Source: Brevibacterium daeguense (GTDB lineage Bacteria; Actinomycetota; Actinomycetes; Actinomycetales; Brevibacteriaceae). Taken from it: DNA of 64,000 bases. Positions 27,188 through 36,166 of the stretch are shown here, piece after piece. Numbering within the stretch: position 1 is the stretch's first letter; every line of letters starts with the position of its first letter. Location: positions 1-64,000 of the forward strand of contig NZ_JAJTWW010000002.1 in NCBI RefSeq assembly GCF_021729135.1, given 5' to 3'. The notes under the pieces were generated by a model. The model worked only from the letters and a program-made list of their open reading frames with translations, did no database searches and was not told the origin of the DNA. Both the position numbers and the translations under genes were made by a program.

Positions 27188-28186
27188 TCACCTGCCGATG
27201 GCGTCGGCGGGTCCCATGATGATGTGTGGTGTGCGCTCGGGATCCATAGTCCGCAGCAGGAACTCCATGTCCTCTGCCTGCATAGTCACGCAGCCCTGAG
27301 TGGGAGAGTCGTGATCGACATGCAACCAGATCTTGCCTCCTGCATCCCAGCCCATCGGTCGGGTGTCGTCGGTCGGCGGGGTTCCGGCCGCGCGGTTGTA
27401 GTTGATGGCGATGACGTAGCTGAAGACATCGGCCCAGTCCTCTCCATATACGGCCGCAGCACCGGACCGCAGCGCATCGTCCTGTGTGTAGGGCAGCTTC
27501 GAACCGGGGTCGGGCAGGTATCCTCCCGCATCGGTGAGAGCGAAAACTCCTATCGGAGAGGTGCGGTCACCCTCCTTCCGATCCTCGCGCCAGCCATTGC
27601 CGCCGTGGTGACCGACGAAGCGCCTGGCCTCGGTCCAGGCTTCTCCGTTGCGTTCGTACAGTGCAGTCGTCGCGTTGGTGTCCTCGATGCCCGGCGTAGT
27701 CGAGATGAGCACCTGCGAGGACTCCGCAGGCACTTCTGCCATCGTCTCGGGGCCGATCCCCGGGAGCCCCGGGAGGCTGGGGCTGTCCGACGGCGAGGCG
27801 GGACCACCGGGGCCGGCCGACGGCGAGGCGGGACCACCGGGGCCGGCCGACGGCGAGGCGGGACCACCGGGGCCGGCCGACGGCGAGGCGGGACCACCGG
27901 GGCTGGCGGTGCCGGGAGAGCGTGCTGGGTCCGACATCTCGCCCCTGTCCGAATGTTCTGGGTTCGCCTCGCCGCCTCGGCCCGATTGACCGGACTCGTC
28001 AGGACTGAGCAGAGCGGGGGCCGGGAAATCGGTCGGTCGGATCTGCGAAGGGGACGCGAATGAGCCGGCTTCAGCCTTCGACGCAGATGCGTTCGAAGCC
28101 TCGGCCGGCACTGTCGAGCAGGCGATGCCGAGCAGCAGGACTCCAGAGAGTGCCGCGAGAAACCGAGCGGCGGAGAGCGCGACCAT
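27188..28186 (-). CDS. Secreted L,D-transpeptidase (YkuD family) with Pro/Gly/Ser repeat linker
   Basis: A 332-residue exported protein. The N-terminal signal segment (VALSAARFLAALSGVLLLGIAC) is followed at once by Cys-Ser, so a lipoprotein is possible although the lipobox is weak. A disordered linker follows with a 10-residue repeat (PSAGPGGPAS) about four times, then a YkuD-type catalytic domain with SPIGVFALTDAGG, HVDHDSPTQGCV (catalytic His/Cys region) and MGWDAGGKIWLH. It would cross-link or modify peptidoglycan. The ATG at 28186 starts the signal peptide. Confidence 0.85.
   Translation of the reverse strand: MVALSAARFLAALSGVLLLGIACSTVPAEASNASASKAEAGSFASPSQIRPTDFPAPALLSPDESGQSGRGGEANPEHSDRGEMSDPARSPGTASPGGPASPSAGPGGPASPSAGPGGPASPSAGPGGPASPSDSPSLPGLPGIGPETMAEVPAESSQVLISTTPGIEDTNATTALYERNGEAWTEARRFVGHHGGNGWREDRKEGDRTSPIGVFALTDAGGYLPDPGSKLPYTQDDALRSGAAAVYGEDWADVFSYVIAINYNRAAGTPPTDDTRPMGWDAGGKIWLHVDHDSPTQGCVTMQAEDMEFLLRTMDPERTPHIIMGPADAIGR
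27789..27907. repeat. Near-perfect 30-bp coding tandem repeat
   Basis: Four units of 30 bp (beginning CGACGGCGAGGCGGGACCAC) are identical except at the last few bases. They encode the PSAGPGGPAS repeat of the L,D-transpeptidase linker. Near-identity points to recent expansion and likely copy-number variation between strains. Confidence 0.95.
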
Positions 28187-28352
28187 GCTTCCATGTTTCC
28201 ACGGATCCCGAAGCAGGTGAACGAAGAGCTCGGCGCGTCGGGGAACTAGCCGGGGAACTCGCCGAGAACTCGCCGGGGACTCGCCACGGTCGGCTCCGGT
28301 CTGAGAAGGTCCTGATGCCCCTGAACTCGGCCGATGTCTACACTGGTGACCC

Positions 28353-29858
28353 ATGAGTGTTCCACCGCCCCCTGAACATCGTCCTCAGCGGCGGCAGCCG
28401 CAGGACGATCATCCCGCGGAGTCGCTGACGACTCAGCTTTTCGTCGGTCAGCCGAAGCAGCAGGCGGGTTCCGCCGAGACCCAGGCCTGGAGCCCGGATC
28501 AGATGGAGGCGCTGCGCAGCGCACGGGCGACAGATCGCAGTGCCGGGGTGGCAGGTTCGAACGAGGGCGATTCGACCCGGATGCTCACCCTTGAGGAGCT
28601 CCGGCAGCTCGCCGCCGACACCCATGACGACCGCCTCGACGGTCCGCGCGCGGAGGTGCATCGCGACGCGTCGAAGGCAACCCGCGCAGACGCCGAGCGC
28701 GCTCAGGAGATGGCGCAGCCGTCCCGCTGGCCGGGAGCTGCCGGGTCCGGAGGTTCCGCCGGCGTTCCGATGGTGCCTCCGCCTCCCAGCGCACCGCCCG
28801 TCGCGGGATCTCATCACCCGCATCCTCACTTGAATGCGCCTGAACCTCGCTTCACCGGTGCGGCGGCATCCGATGTCGATGCAGTGGCGTCCTCATCGTC
28901 AGGATCACAGCACTTCGGAGATGGCGCCGGCTACCCGCGCAGCGTGCCTCAGGGAGCAGTGCCTCAGGGAGCAGTTTCGCCGACGATGCCGCCTCAGCCG
29001 GGTACCCGGCCGACGGCGCACGCAGCAGCGCCGGCATCGTCGCGCATGGCCGACTCCTCGGTTCTCTCCGGCTCGGGCGGCGTCCCTGGAGCGTCAGGCG
29101 GCCTCGGCGTGGCCCGTACCCCCGGCGCTGCGATTGCCCCAGGTACGGCTGGCGCCCACGCTGCCCCCGGCGCCCACGCTGCCCCCGGCGCTGCCTTAGG
29201 TACGGCTGGCACCCCCGCTGCCGGTGCCCCAGGTACGGCTGGTACCCCCGGTGCTGTGGTTGCCCCAGGTATAGCCGGGGCCCCCGCTGCCCCCGGCGCT
29301 GCCGGTGCCCGTTCGCGTACGGATGGGAAGAAGAAGCCGGCGGGGGTGGTAGCGCTGCTCGTCCTTGTCGCGCTCATCGTGCTGGGCATCGTCGGGTACA
29401 TCCTTGTCGACTCCCTGACCGGTTCGGATTCGGGCGGCCCGCAGTCGATGCCGGCGCCGCCCCCTGCCGCAGAAGATGCAGCGGGGGATCCCGAGGCGTC
29501 CGCCGCTGCCAGCGGCGACGTGCGTTCCTTCGCCTCGCCGTCGGGCAACATCTCGTGCACGATCGAGCCGGAGCGTGCACGCTGCGTGATCTCCAGCTTC
29601 GACTACGAGCCACCTGAGGAGCCGGAGGATTGCGCAATCGACAACTGGGGCGGCGTGATCGTGGCCAACAGTGACGGGGCAGGGTTCTCCTGTCTGGAGG
29701 CTCCCGAAGCGCCCAAGGCGCAGATGCTCGATTACGGGGAGTCCATCGAAGCGCATGGCATCAAGTGCACGTCGCAGCGTGAGGGAATGACCTGCGTCGC
29801 AACTGACTCGGGTACCGGGTTCACGGTCGCCCGTGCCGGGGTGAGCTTCTTGCCATGA
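28353..29858 (+). CDS. Single-pass membrane protein with extracytoplasmic DUF6636-like domain
   Basis: A 501-residue protein. The N-terminal 325 residues are disordered and Pro/Ala/Gly-rich with APGTAGxP-type repeats. One TM helix follows (VVALLVLVALIVLGIVGYIL, about residues 333-352). The C-terminal about 110 residues look like DUF6636: FASPSGNISC, a pattern of six Cys, and GTGF near the end. The topology suggests a cytoplasmic repeat region and a disulfide-containing exported domain. Function unknown. It is divergent from the L,D-transpeptidase, which hints at a shared envelope role. Confidence 0.7.
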   Translation: MSVPPPPEHRPQRRQPQDDHPAESLTTQLFVGQPKQQAGSAETQAWSPDQMEALRSARATDRSAGVAGSNEGDSTRMLTLEELRQLAADTHDDRLDGPRAEVHRDASKATRADAERAQEMAQPSRWPGAAGSGGSAGVPMVPPPPSAPPVAGSHHPHPHLNAPEPRFTGAAASDVDAVASSSSGSQHFGDGAGYPRSVPQGAVPQGAVSPTMPPQPGTRPTAHAAAPASSRMADSSVLSGSGGVPGASGGLGVARTPGAAIAPGTAGAHAAPGAHAAPGAALGTAGTPAAGAPGTAGTPGAVVAPGIAGAPAAPGAAGARSRTDGKKKPAGVVALLVLVALIVLGIVGYILVDSLTGSDSGGPQSMPAPPPAAEDAAGDPEASAAASGDVRSFASPSGNISCTIEPERARCVISSFDYEPPEEPEDCAIDNWGGVIVANSDGAGFSCLEAPEAPKAQMLDYGESIEAHGIKCTSQREGMTCVATDSGTGFTVARAGVSFLP

Positions 29859-29880
29859 CGGGGTGAGCTTTGTGCTCTGA
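29837..29880. repeat. 22-bp tandem duplication of the DUF6636 gene end
   Basis: The last 22 bases of the gene, beginning CGGGGTGAGCTT and ending TGA, are followed directly by a second 22-bp unit with 18 of 22 positions identical, also ending TGA. Confidence 0.85.
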
Positions 29881-29984
29881 CCAGGCCGGCTTTCCGTGGC
29901 GGCGGCGGAAACCGCCCTGCCTCCTGTCCGCCATTCGGACGATGCGTTCGGAAATGCCCGATCAGAAGGCATAAGGTGAAGGGC

Positions 29985-30029
29985 ATGAGTTGGCATGTGC
30001 TCCTCCTTCCCCGCCGCGGCGAGGCCTGA
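29985..30029 (+). CDS. Leucine leader peptide upstream of leuA
   Basis: ATG to TGA encodes MSWHVLLLPRRGEA, with three consecutive Leu codons (CTC CTC CTT) after a Val codon, in a 14-residue ORF too short for usual gene calling. It begins 118 nt before leuA. Upstream AAGGTGAAGG could serve as a ribosome binding site; alternatively TAAGGT 7 nt before the ATG could be a -10 giving a leaderless start. Ribosome stalling at the Leu run would cover the base of the following hairpin, the classical attenuation arrangement. Confidence 0.75.
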   Translation: MSWHVLLLPRRGEA

Positions 30030-30052
30030 TCCAGGCCGCATCCTCGTCGCGG
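30014..30052 (+). promoter_or_regulatory. Attenuator hairpins of the leuA leader
   Basis: An outer stem CCGCGGCGAGG (30014-30024) pairs with CCTCGTCGCGG (30042-30052), 11 pairs with one G-U. Inside lies the hairpin GGCCTG-ATC-CAGGCC (30023-30037), which shares two bases with the outer stem, so the two compete. The structure begins within the leader ORF just after the Leu codons. No T-run follows, so the control could be transcriptional or translational. Confidence 0.65.
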
Positions 30053-30102
30053 AGTCTGTGCTGTCGGTCGAAACCTTCGCAATCAACACAGAGGAAGCCG
30101 AA

Positions 30103-31863
30103 ATGACCAACCTGCAGAAGCCTTCGCCGATGCCCTTTCAGAAGTACAAGTCCTTCTTCGACCGTATTCAGCTCGACATGAGCGATCGCACCTGGCCGAA
30201 CCAGCGAATCTCGCAGGCGCCTCGGTGGCTGAGCACTGACCTGCGTGACGGCAATCAGGCCCTCATCGACCCGATGACCCCCGACCGCAAGCGCAAGATG
30301 TTCGACCTCCTCGTCAAGCTGGGATTCAAGGAGATCGAGGTCGGGTTCCCCGCCGCCAGCCAGCCGGACTTCGATTTCGTGCGCCAGATCATCGAACAGG
30401 ACGCAATTCCCGACGACGTCCGGATCTCCGTCCTGACCCAGGCGCGCGAGGACCTCATCGAACGCACCGTGGAGAGCCTGGTCGGCGCGAAGATGTCCAC
30501 GGTCCACCTCTACAACGCCACCGCCCCGGTGTTCCGGAAGGTCGTGTTCGGGTTCGACGGCGACGGCTACGACCAGACCCGAGACATCGCCCTGCGCGGG
30601 ACGCAGGCGGTCATGAAGCACGCAGAGAGCCTGCTCGGCGACGCGGACTTCGGGTACCAGTACTCGCCGGAGATCTTCGTCGACACGGAGCCGGAGTTCG
30701 CCCTCGACATCGTCGGCAACGTGCTGGACATGTGGCAGCCGGCAGCAGGGCGGGAAACCGTGGTGAACCTGCCTGCGACCGTCGAGCGTGGCACCCCGAA
30801 CACCTACGCGGATCAGATCGAATGGTTCTGTCGCAACGTCCCGTACAGGGATGATGTTGCGATCTCCCTGCACCCGCACAACGACCGCGGCACCGGCGTT
30901 GCCGCAGCGGAGCTCGGCATGATGGCGGGCGCGGACCGCATCGAAGGATGCCTGTTCGGCAACGGGGAGCGCACGGGTAACCTCGACCTCGTCACAGTCG
31001 CCCTGAACCTGTACTCGCAGGGGGTGGATCCGGAGCTCGACTTCTCCGATATCGACGAGGTCATCCGCACCGTCACCTACTGCAACCAGATCGGAGTGCA
31101 CGAGCGGCACCCCTACGGCGGCGACCTCGTCTTCACCTCGTTCTCCGGTTCTCACCAGGATGCGATCAACAAGGCGTTCGCTGACCGCGAGCGTCGCGCT
31201 GCCGAGGCCGGGGTGCCCATCCAGGAGATGGAATGGGACATGCCGTACCTGCCGGTCGACCCGAAGGACCTCGGCCGCACCTACGAAGCGGTGATCCGCG
31301 TCAACTCCCAGTCCGGCAAGGGCGGAGTCTCCTACATCTTGAAGTCGGAGTACGGACTGGATCTGCCGCGCAGGCTCCAGGTGGAGTTCTCCCAGGTTGT
31401 GCAGTCGCGCACTGAAGAAGGTGGAGAGGTCACTCCGCAGGAGATCTGGCGAATCTTCAGCGACGAGTACCTGCCGACCGACACGTCCGACGACGTCTGG
31501 GGACGCTTCCGGATCCAGGGTCTGCGCACCGCCTCGATCAGCGGCGAAGAGGTCGATTCGCCGAAGAACACGGAGATGATCGAGATCGATCTCGTCGTCG
31601 ACGGTCAGGATCGGACGTACGAGAGCCGGGGCAACGGACCCATCGATGCTCTGGTCACCCTGCTCACGGAGCAGTTCGACATCGACATCCGGCTCCAGGA
31701 CTACTCCGAGCACGCGGTGGGGACGGGGGCAGACACCGTCGCAGCTTCCTATGTGGAGCTGGCGGTGGGGGATCGAGTGCTGTGGGGAGCCGGCCTCCAT
31801 CCCAACTCGACCAAGTCCTCGCTCAAGGCGGTCATCAGCGCCGTGAACCGCGCGGTCCGCTGA
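30103..31863 (+). CDS. leuA: 2-isopropylmalate synthase
   Basis: Condenses acetyl-CoA and 2-oxoisovalerate, the committed step of leucine synthesis. The 586-residue protein is the long actinobacterial form: catalytic TIM barrel with LSTDLRDGNQALIDPM, EVGFPAASQPDF, HPHNDRGTGVAAAELG and GNGERTGNLDL, then a linker and the C-terminal LeuA dimer domain (about residues 430-586) where leucine feedback binds. GAGGAAG lies 5-6 nt before the ATG at 30103. It is preceded by the leader-peptide attenuator. Confidence 0.97.
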   Translation: MTNLQKPSPMPFQKYKSFFDRIQLDMSDRTWPNQRISQAPRWLSTDLRDGNQALIDPMTPDRKRKMFDLLVKLGFKEIEVGFPAASQPDFDFVRQIIEQDAIPDDVRISVLTQAREDLIERTVESLVGAKMSTVHLYNATAPVFRKVVFGFDGDGYDQTRDIALRGTQAVMKHAESLLGDADFGYQYSPEIFVDTEPEFALDIVGNVLDMWQPAAGRETVVNLPATVERGTPNTYADQIEWFCRNVPYRDDVAISLHPHNDRGTGVAAAELGMMAGADRIEGCLFGNGERTGNLDLVTVALNLYSQGVDPELDFSDIDEVIRTVTYCNQIGVHERHPYGGDLVFTSFSGSHQDAINKAFADRERRAAEAGVPIQEMEWDMPYLPVDPKDLGRTYEAVIRVNSQSGKGGVSYILKSEYGLDLPRRLQVEFSQVVQSRTEEGGEVTPQEIWRIFSDEYLPTDTSDDVWGRFRIQGLRTASISGEEVDSPKNTEMIEIDLVVDGQDRTYESRGNGPIDALVTLLTEQFDIDIRLQDYSEHAVGTGADTVAASYVELAVGDRVLWGAGLHPNSTKSSLKAVISAVNRAVR

Positions 31864-31888
31864 CACGACCTGCATTCGCTTCCGGAGA

Positions 31889-31927
31889 GCGTCGGGCCCG
31901 CTCGCATGGCGGGAGCCGGGCCGACGC
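31889..31927. terminator. Imperfect hairpin after leuA
   Basis: GCGTCGG (31889-31895) pairs with CCGACGC (31921-31927), with an inner CCCGC/GCGGG stem and a bulge between them. This is a plausible factor-independent terminator between leuA and the recO promoter. Confidence 0.5.
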
Positions 31928-31983
31928 CGCGGATGGGCGAGAGCGAGGGGTGTATGGCGCTTCGGCGAGGTGTGCGTGGTGAC

Positions 31984-32012
31984 TTCGACGCCATGGGAAT
32001 GTGCGCGATAAT
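31984..32012 (+). promoter_or_regulatory. Leaderless promoter of recO-uppS
   Basis: A weak -35 TTCGAC (31984-31989), a 17-bp spacer and a -10 GATAAT (32007-32012). The ATG at 32019 lies 7 nt after the -10, at the expected transcription start. There is no ribosome binding site. Confidence 0.6.
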
Positions 32013-32018
32013 GGTCTG

Positions 32019-32750
32019 ATGATGAGGACTTATCGGGACGAAGGCATTGTGGTCGGAGGCCACAAGCTGGGAGAGGCCGATCGCATCATCGTGATCCTCA
32101 GCCGCAATCACGGCCTGGTCCGTGCGGTCGCGAAGGGGATTCGACGGACGAAATCGCGCTTCGGCTCCCGGTTGGAACCCTTCATGCTCATCGACTTCCA
32201 GTGCCACGTCGGCCGGAATCTCGACATCGTGACCCAGGTCGAGCTCATCGACCCCTTCGCACGGGCGATCGCCGCCGACTACGACGCCTATTCCGCAGCC
32301 AGTGTGATGGCGGAGACTGCAACTCGGCTGACCGAGGCCGAACCTCGCACGCGCACGCAGTATCTGCTCCTGGTCTCGGCGGTTCGCTCGCTGTGCAATC
32401 GGGAGCACCCACCACGGCTGAGTCTGGACGCGTACCTGCTGCGCGCCATGGCCGTCGCCGGCTGGGCCCCGAGCCTGATGGACTGCGCGCAGTGCGGTGA
32501 GTCCGGACCGCATCGAGCGTTCTCCCCTGCGCTGGGCGGAGCAGTGTGCTCGGCCTGCCGACCTCAGGGGACGGCCCTGCCGACCACCGAGACCATCATC
32601 CATCTCGCAGCGCTGCTGAGCGGGGACTGGAACCGGGCCGAGGCGACGGCGGAGCACAATTCCGCCGAGGCGTCTCGGCTGGTCATGATGTACGTGCAGT
32701 GGCACCTGGAGCGCCACGTCAAGTCGTTTTCAATCCTGGAGAATGCATGA
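32019..32750 (+). CDS. recO: DNA repair protein RecO
   Basis: A recombination mediator that loads RecA at gaps with RecR. The 243-residue protein has the N-terminal OB-fold start [38 protein letters not shown] and a C-terminal zinc site, CAQCGESG and CSAC. The start is taken at the ATG-ATG pair at 32019 because of the leaderless promoter; a GTG at 32001 lies inside the promoter. The stop overlaps uppS (ATGA). Confidence 0.93.
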   Translation: MMRTYRDEGIVVGGHKLGEADRIIVILSRNHGLVRAVAKGIRRTKSRFGSRLEPFMLIDFQCHVGRNLDIVTQVELIDPFARAIAADYDAYSAASVMAETATRLTEAEPRTRTQYLLLVSAVRSLCNREHPPRLSLDAYLLRAMAVAGWAPSLMDCAQCGESGPHRAFSPALGGAVCSACRPQGTALPTTETIIHLAALLSGDWNRAEATAEHNSAEASRLVMMYVQWHLERHVKSFSILENA

Positions 32751-33523
32751 GCTATCCCGCACCACCGCCCCACCCCTCCGGCGCGCGTCCGCCGGCGATC
32801 GATGCGAAGTTCATTCCGCGACATGTGGCGGTGGTGATGGATGGCAACGGCCGCTGGGCCAATCAGCAGGGTCTGCCGCGGACCGAGGGGCACAAGGCCG
32901 GAGAGTACTCGCTGCTGGAGGTCATCCACGGCGCGATCGAGATCGGTGTGCAGTATCTGTCCGCGTATGCGTTCTCCACGGAGAACTGGAAGCGATCTCC
33001 CGAGGAGGTTCGCTTCCTCATGGGCTTCAACCGGGATGTGATCCGCAGACGTCGTGACGAGCTCAACGAGCTCGGCGTGCGCATCGTGTGGTCGGGGCGC
33101 CGCGGACGACTCTGGAAGTCGGTGATCACCGAACTCGAGGACGCGATGGAGCTGACCAAGGACAATACGGGCCTGGTCCTGCAGTTCTGCGTGAACTACG
33201 GCGGTCGACCGGAGATCCTCGACGCGGTGAACCAGATCGCCCACGAGGTTGCCGAGGGCAGGATCAAGCCCGGCAAGATCACCGAACGAGTTCTGGAGAG
33301 CCGCTTCTACTCGCCCGAGGTGCCCGACGTCGACCTCTTTCTGCGTTCCTCCGGCGAGCAGCGCACCTCGAACTTCCTGCTCTGGCAGTCGGCATACGCC
33401 GAGCTGGTGTTCCAGGACGTGCTGTGGCCGGATGTCGACCGCCGCACGCTGTGGGCGGCGATCCTTGAGTACGCCTCCAGGGACCGCCGATTCGGAGGGG
33501 CGGTCGATCTGGCTTCTTCATGA
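32747..33523 (+). CDS. uppS: Isoprenyl transferase (undecaprenyl diphosphate synthase)
   Basis: A cis-prenyltransferase making the C50-C55 lipid carrier for cell-wall synthesis. The 258-residue protein has [20 protein letters not shown] (catalytic Asp), [45 protein letters not shown] and [11 protein letters not shown], i.e. all five conserved regions. It is translationally coupled to recO through ATGA, as in most actinobacteria. It uses isoprenoid units from the MEP pathway, begun by Dxs in this window. Confidence 0.96.
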   Translation: MSYPAPPPHPSGARPPAIDAKFIPRHVAVVMDGNGRWANQQGLPRTEGHKAGEYSLLEVIHGAIEIGVQYLSAYAFSTENWKRSPEEVRFLMGFNRDVIRRRRDELNELGVRIVWSGRRGRLWKSVITELEDAMELTKDNTGLVLQFCVNYGGRPEILDAVNQIAHEVAEGRIKPGKITERVLESRFYSPEVPDVDLFLRSSGEQRTSNFLLWQSAYAELVFQDVLWPDVDRRTLWAAILEYASRDRRFGGAVDLASS

Positions 33524-33542
33524 CGGTCCGGAAGACGCGACA

Positions 33543-33568
33543 GAGGCCGGCCCGAGTGGGCCGGCCTC
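33543..33568. terminator. Bidirectional hairpin between uppS and the DEAD-box gene
   Basis: A perfect 11-bp stem GAGGCCGGCCC / GGGCCGGCCTC with loop GAGT. The genes are convergent, so it can serve both. The following 130 bp hold weak CAGCAGCTGCGC-type repeats. Confidence 0.75.
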
Positions 33569-33703
33569 AGTCGCGCGAGCCGGGCGCAGCAGCTGCGCGC
33601 TGCGCCTCAGCTGCGCCTGATGGCGGCAACAAGTGCTGCACCTCGGTGCACCCGACGGCAGCAACTTCCCAGCAGCAACCTCATGACTCTTCAGTGGTGA
33701 GTC

Positions 33704-35695
33704 TCAGTCGCGACGGAACTTCTTGCCCTCGTAGCGATCGCGCCCGCCGCCGCGCTTGTCACCGCGGAAGTTGCGGTTGTCGCCGGGGCCTTTGTCGAAG
33801 TTCTTCTTGGGGAAGGAACGGCCGGGCCTGCCGCTGTCGACCCGGAGGTCGATCCGCTTGCCCTGCACCCGGGTGCTCGACAGGCGGTCGAACACCGACT
33901 GCGGCAGGTCATCGGGCAGGTCGACCAGAGTGTGGTTGGACCGGATGTCGATATGGCCGATCTGTCCCGAGGTGAGTCCGCCTTCGTTCGCGATCGCGCC
34001 GACGATGCCGCCGGGTGCGACACGGTCGTTGCGACCCACTGCGATGCGGTAGGTGCGCATGCCTTCGCGGGAGCGAGGAGCGCGCGGCCCGCGGTCGCTG
34101 CGCTCGTTCCGGTCACGCTGGTTGCGCGCCTTGGGCTCCGGCAGCGGCTGAGCGGTGAGGGTGTCCCCGTCCAGCAGCAGCGCTGCGAGGGCCGAGGCGA
34201 TCTCATCAGCAGGCACATCGTGGATCTGCTGGTACTGCTCGATCACCGGGCGCACCTCAGTCAGGTCGAGCGTCGCCAGCGCATCGGTGATGCGCTGCTG
34301 GAAGCGCTCGATGCGATTGTTGGTGAGCTCCTCGACCGTCGGCAGCTTCAGCGGTTCGACCTTCTGTCGGGTCGCCTTCTCGATCGCGCGCAGCAGGTGG
34401 TTCTCGCGGGGCGTCACGAACAGGATCGCCTCACCCGAGCGGCCCGCGCGGCCGGTGCGGCCGATCCGGTGGACGTAGGACTCGGTGTCGTGCGGGATGT
34501 CGTAGTTGACGACGAGGGAGATCCGCTCGACGTCGAGGCCACGGGCGGCGACGTCGGTGGCGACGAGGATGTCGATCGCCCCGGAGCGCAGCTGCTCCAC
34601 GGTCCGCTCGCGTGCCTGCTGCGGGATGTCGCCGTTGATCGCGGCGGCCGACAGCCCGCGCGCGCGCAGCTTGTCCGCGAGCTCTTCCGTGGCCTGCTTC
34701 GTGCGCACGAACATGATGATGCCGTCGTACTCCTCGACCTCGAGGATCCGGGTGAGCGCATCGAGCTTGTGCGAATGCATGATCGTGAGGAACCGCTGCC
34801 GGATGTTCGCCCCGGTGGTGGTCTTCGACTTGACCCTGACCTCGGCCGGGTTGTCGAGGTACTTCCCCGTGATCCGATGGATCGACTGCGGCATGGTCGC
34901 AGAGAACAGCGCGACCTGGCGCTCGGTGCCGGTTGCCGCGAAGATCTCCTCGATGTCCTCCTGGAAGCCCATCTTGAGCATCTCGTCGGCCTCATCCAGC
35001 ACGAGGTGCTGCAGGCTGCCGAGCCGGAGCGATCCCCGCTTGAGATGGTCGATGACACGACCGGGGGTGCCGACGACGACCTGCGCGCCCCGGCGGAGGC
35101 CGGACAGCTGCGGGCCGTACGACTGACCGCCGTAGATCGGCAGCACCGAGAAGTCCGGGAGATGCGTCGCAAAGCTGGTGAACGCCTCGGCGACCTGCAG
35201 CGCGAGCTCGCGAGTCGGCGTGAGGACGAGAGCGAAGGGGCCGTCGTCCGCTCGCCCGGCATGCGCCAGATGACTGAGCACCGGGAGAGCGAAGGCTGCG
35301 GTCTTGCCGGTTCCGGTCTGCGCGAGTCCGATCACGTCACGGCCGGCCGTGAGCAGCGGAATGGTCTGGGCCTGGATGGGAGAGGGCCGCTCGTAGCCGA
35401 GGTCGGACACGGCCGCCAGCACCTTCTCATCGAGGTCGAACTCGGAGAAGAGGGGCAGCTCGTCGCTCGACCGGTCGGCCGGAGGTGTCGAGGCCGGAGC
35501 GCCTGAGGTGGTCGCGGGCTTGTCTGCCGAGGCGGTCGCGGGCTGGGCAGCGCCGGCTTCAGCAGCCTGAGGAGCGGCTTCGGCAGCCACCGAGGCGGTC
35601 GCCGGCTGGGCGGCGTCTGCGTCAGCAGGCGCCGAGGCGGAGGGATTCGGAGTCGAGGCGTTGAGGGCAGGATTGAGTGAGGTCTCGAAGGACAT
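33704..35695 (-). CDS. DEAD/DEAH-box ATP-dependent RNA helicase (CsdA/DeaD-like)
   Basis: A 663-residue helicase: an Ala/Pro-rich N-terminal extension (1-80), a Q motif with ERPSPIQAQTIP, AQTGTGKTAA (Walker A), VLDEADEML, SATMPQ, VATDVAARGLDV and HRIGRTGRAGR, then a DbpA-type RRM domain (about residues 555-625; RTYRIAVGRNDRV, GQIGHIDIRSNHTLVDL) and a basic Gly/Arg/Asp-rich tail. It probably remodels rRNA or cold-structured mRNA. GAAGAGAG precedes the ATG. The 470-bp gap upstream could carry a long cold-responsive leader. Confidence 0.93.
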   Translation of the reverse strand: MSFETSLNPALNASTPNPSASAPADADAAQPATASVAAEAAPQAAEAGAAQPATASADKPATTSGAPASTPPADRSSDELPLFSEFDLDEKVLAAVSDLGYERPSPIQAQTIPLLTAGRDVIGLAQTGTGKTAAFALPVLSHLAHAGRADDGPFALVLTPTRELALQVAEAFTSFATHLPDFSVLPIYGGQSYGPQLSGLRRGAQVVVGTPGRVIDHLKRGSLRLGSLQHLVLDEADEMLKMGFQEDIEEIFAATGTERQVALFSATMPQSIHRITGKYLDNPAEVRVKSKTTTGANIRQRFLTIMHSHKLDALTRILEVEEYDGIIMFVRTKQATEELADKLRARGLSAAAINGDIPQQARERTVEQLRSGAIDILVATDVAARGLDVERISLVVNYDIPHDTESYVHRIGRTGRAGRSGEAILFVTPRENHLLRAIEKATRQKVEPLKLPTVEELTNNRIERFQQRITDALATLDLTEVRPVIEQYQQIHDVPADEIASALAALLLDGDTLTAQPLPEPKARNQRDRNERSDRGPRAPRSREGMRTYRIAVGRNDRVAPGGIVGAIANEGGLTSGQIGHIDIRSNHTLVDLPDDLPQSVFDRLSSTRVQGKRIDLRVDSGRPGRSFPKKNFDKGPGDNRNFRGDKRGGGRDRYEGKKFRRD

Positions 35696-36166
35696 CGGTA
35701 ACTCTCTTCACGGTTCAGCACACACTTGATCGCAGGTGACTGGTTTGGCGATCGACCCATGCGGCCCGAGCTGCGCTTGCGTGAGCATTACCGGCGAACG
35801 GCGTATCCGACGAGCATTCGCACCGGAGTAAGGAGCTCCTGCGCCATAACGGCCTGAAAGGTTTGGGTGTGCGTCCAGTCTACATGGTCGTGCTGATCCC
35901 CTGAGCCAGATTCCGGCAGTGGTGAGGAGAGACACACGCACGAGGAGAAGCCGAAGGGGCGAGCCGGAGGAGCGGGAAGGGCACGATCTGGTTCGCCTCG
36001 GGTTCACCTGGCCGGCCCATCCGGTGAGGTCGGGGATCTGTCGGTTTCCCCTCCAGCTCGCTTCTTCTCCTGCTCGCCGGTGCGGCTGGACTCACCACGG
36101 GTCCGATACGCTGGACGCGCATGCGAACGACAGCCAGCCGTTCGCCCTCGACTCAAGGAGATTTGC
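35696..36166. other. Long intergenic region between the helicase and glyS
   Basis: This 471-bp divergent gap has no convincing ORF and, unusually for this window, no clear tandem repeats. It must contain both promoters. DEAD-box cold-shock helicase genes often have long structured leaders, which would fit, but no specific element was recognised. Confidence 0.4.

Noticed and set aside
27789..27907. CRISPR-like array of 30-bp direct repeats
   Set aside because: The units are contiguous with no spacers and lie in frame within the L,D-transpeptidase linker; no cas gene is near.
35696..36166. Riboswitch or T-box in the helicase-glyS gap
   Set aside because: No T-box core, glycine-aptamer or other conserved element could be recognised by eye; a covariance-model search would be needed.
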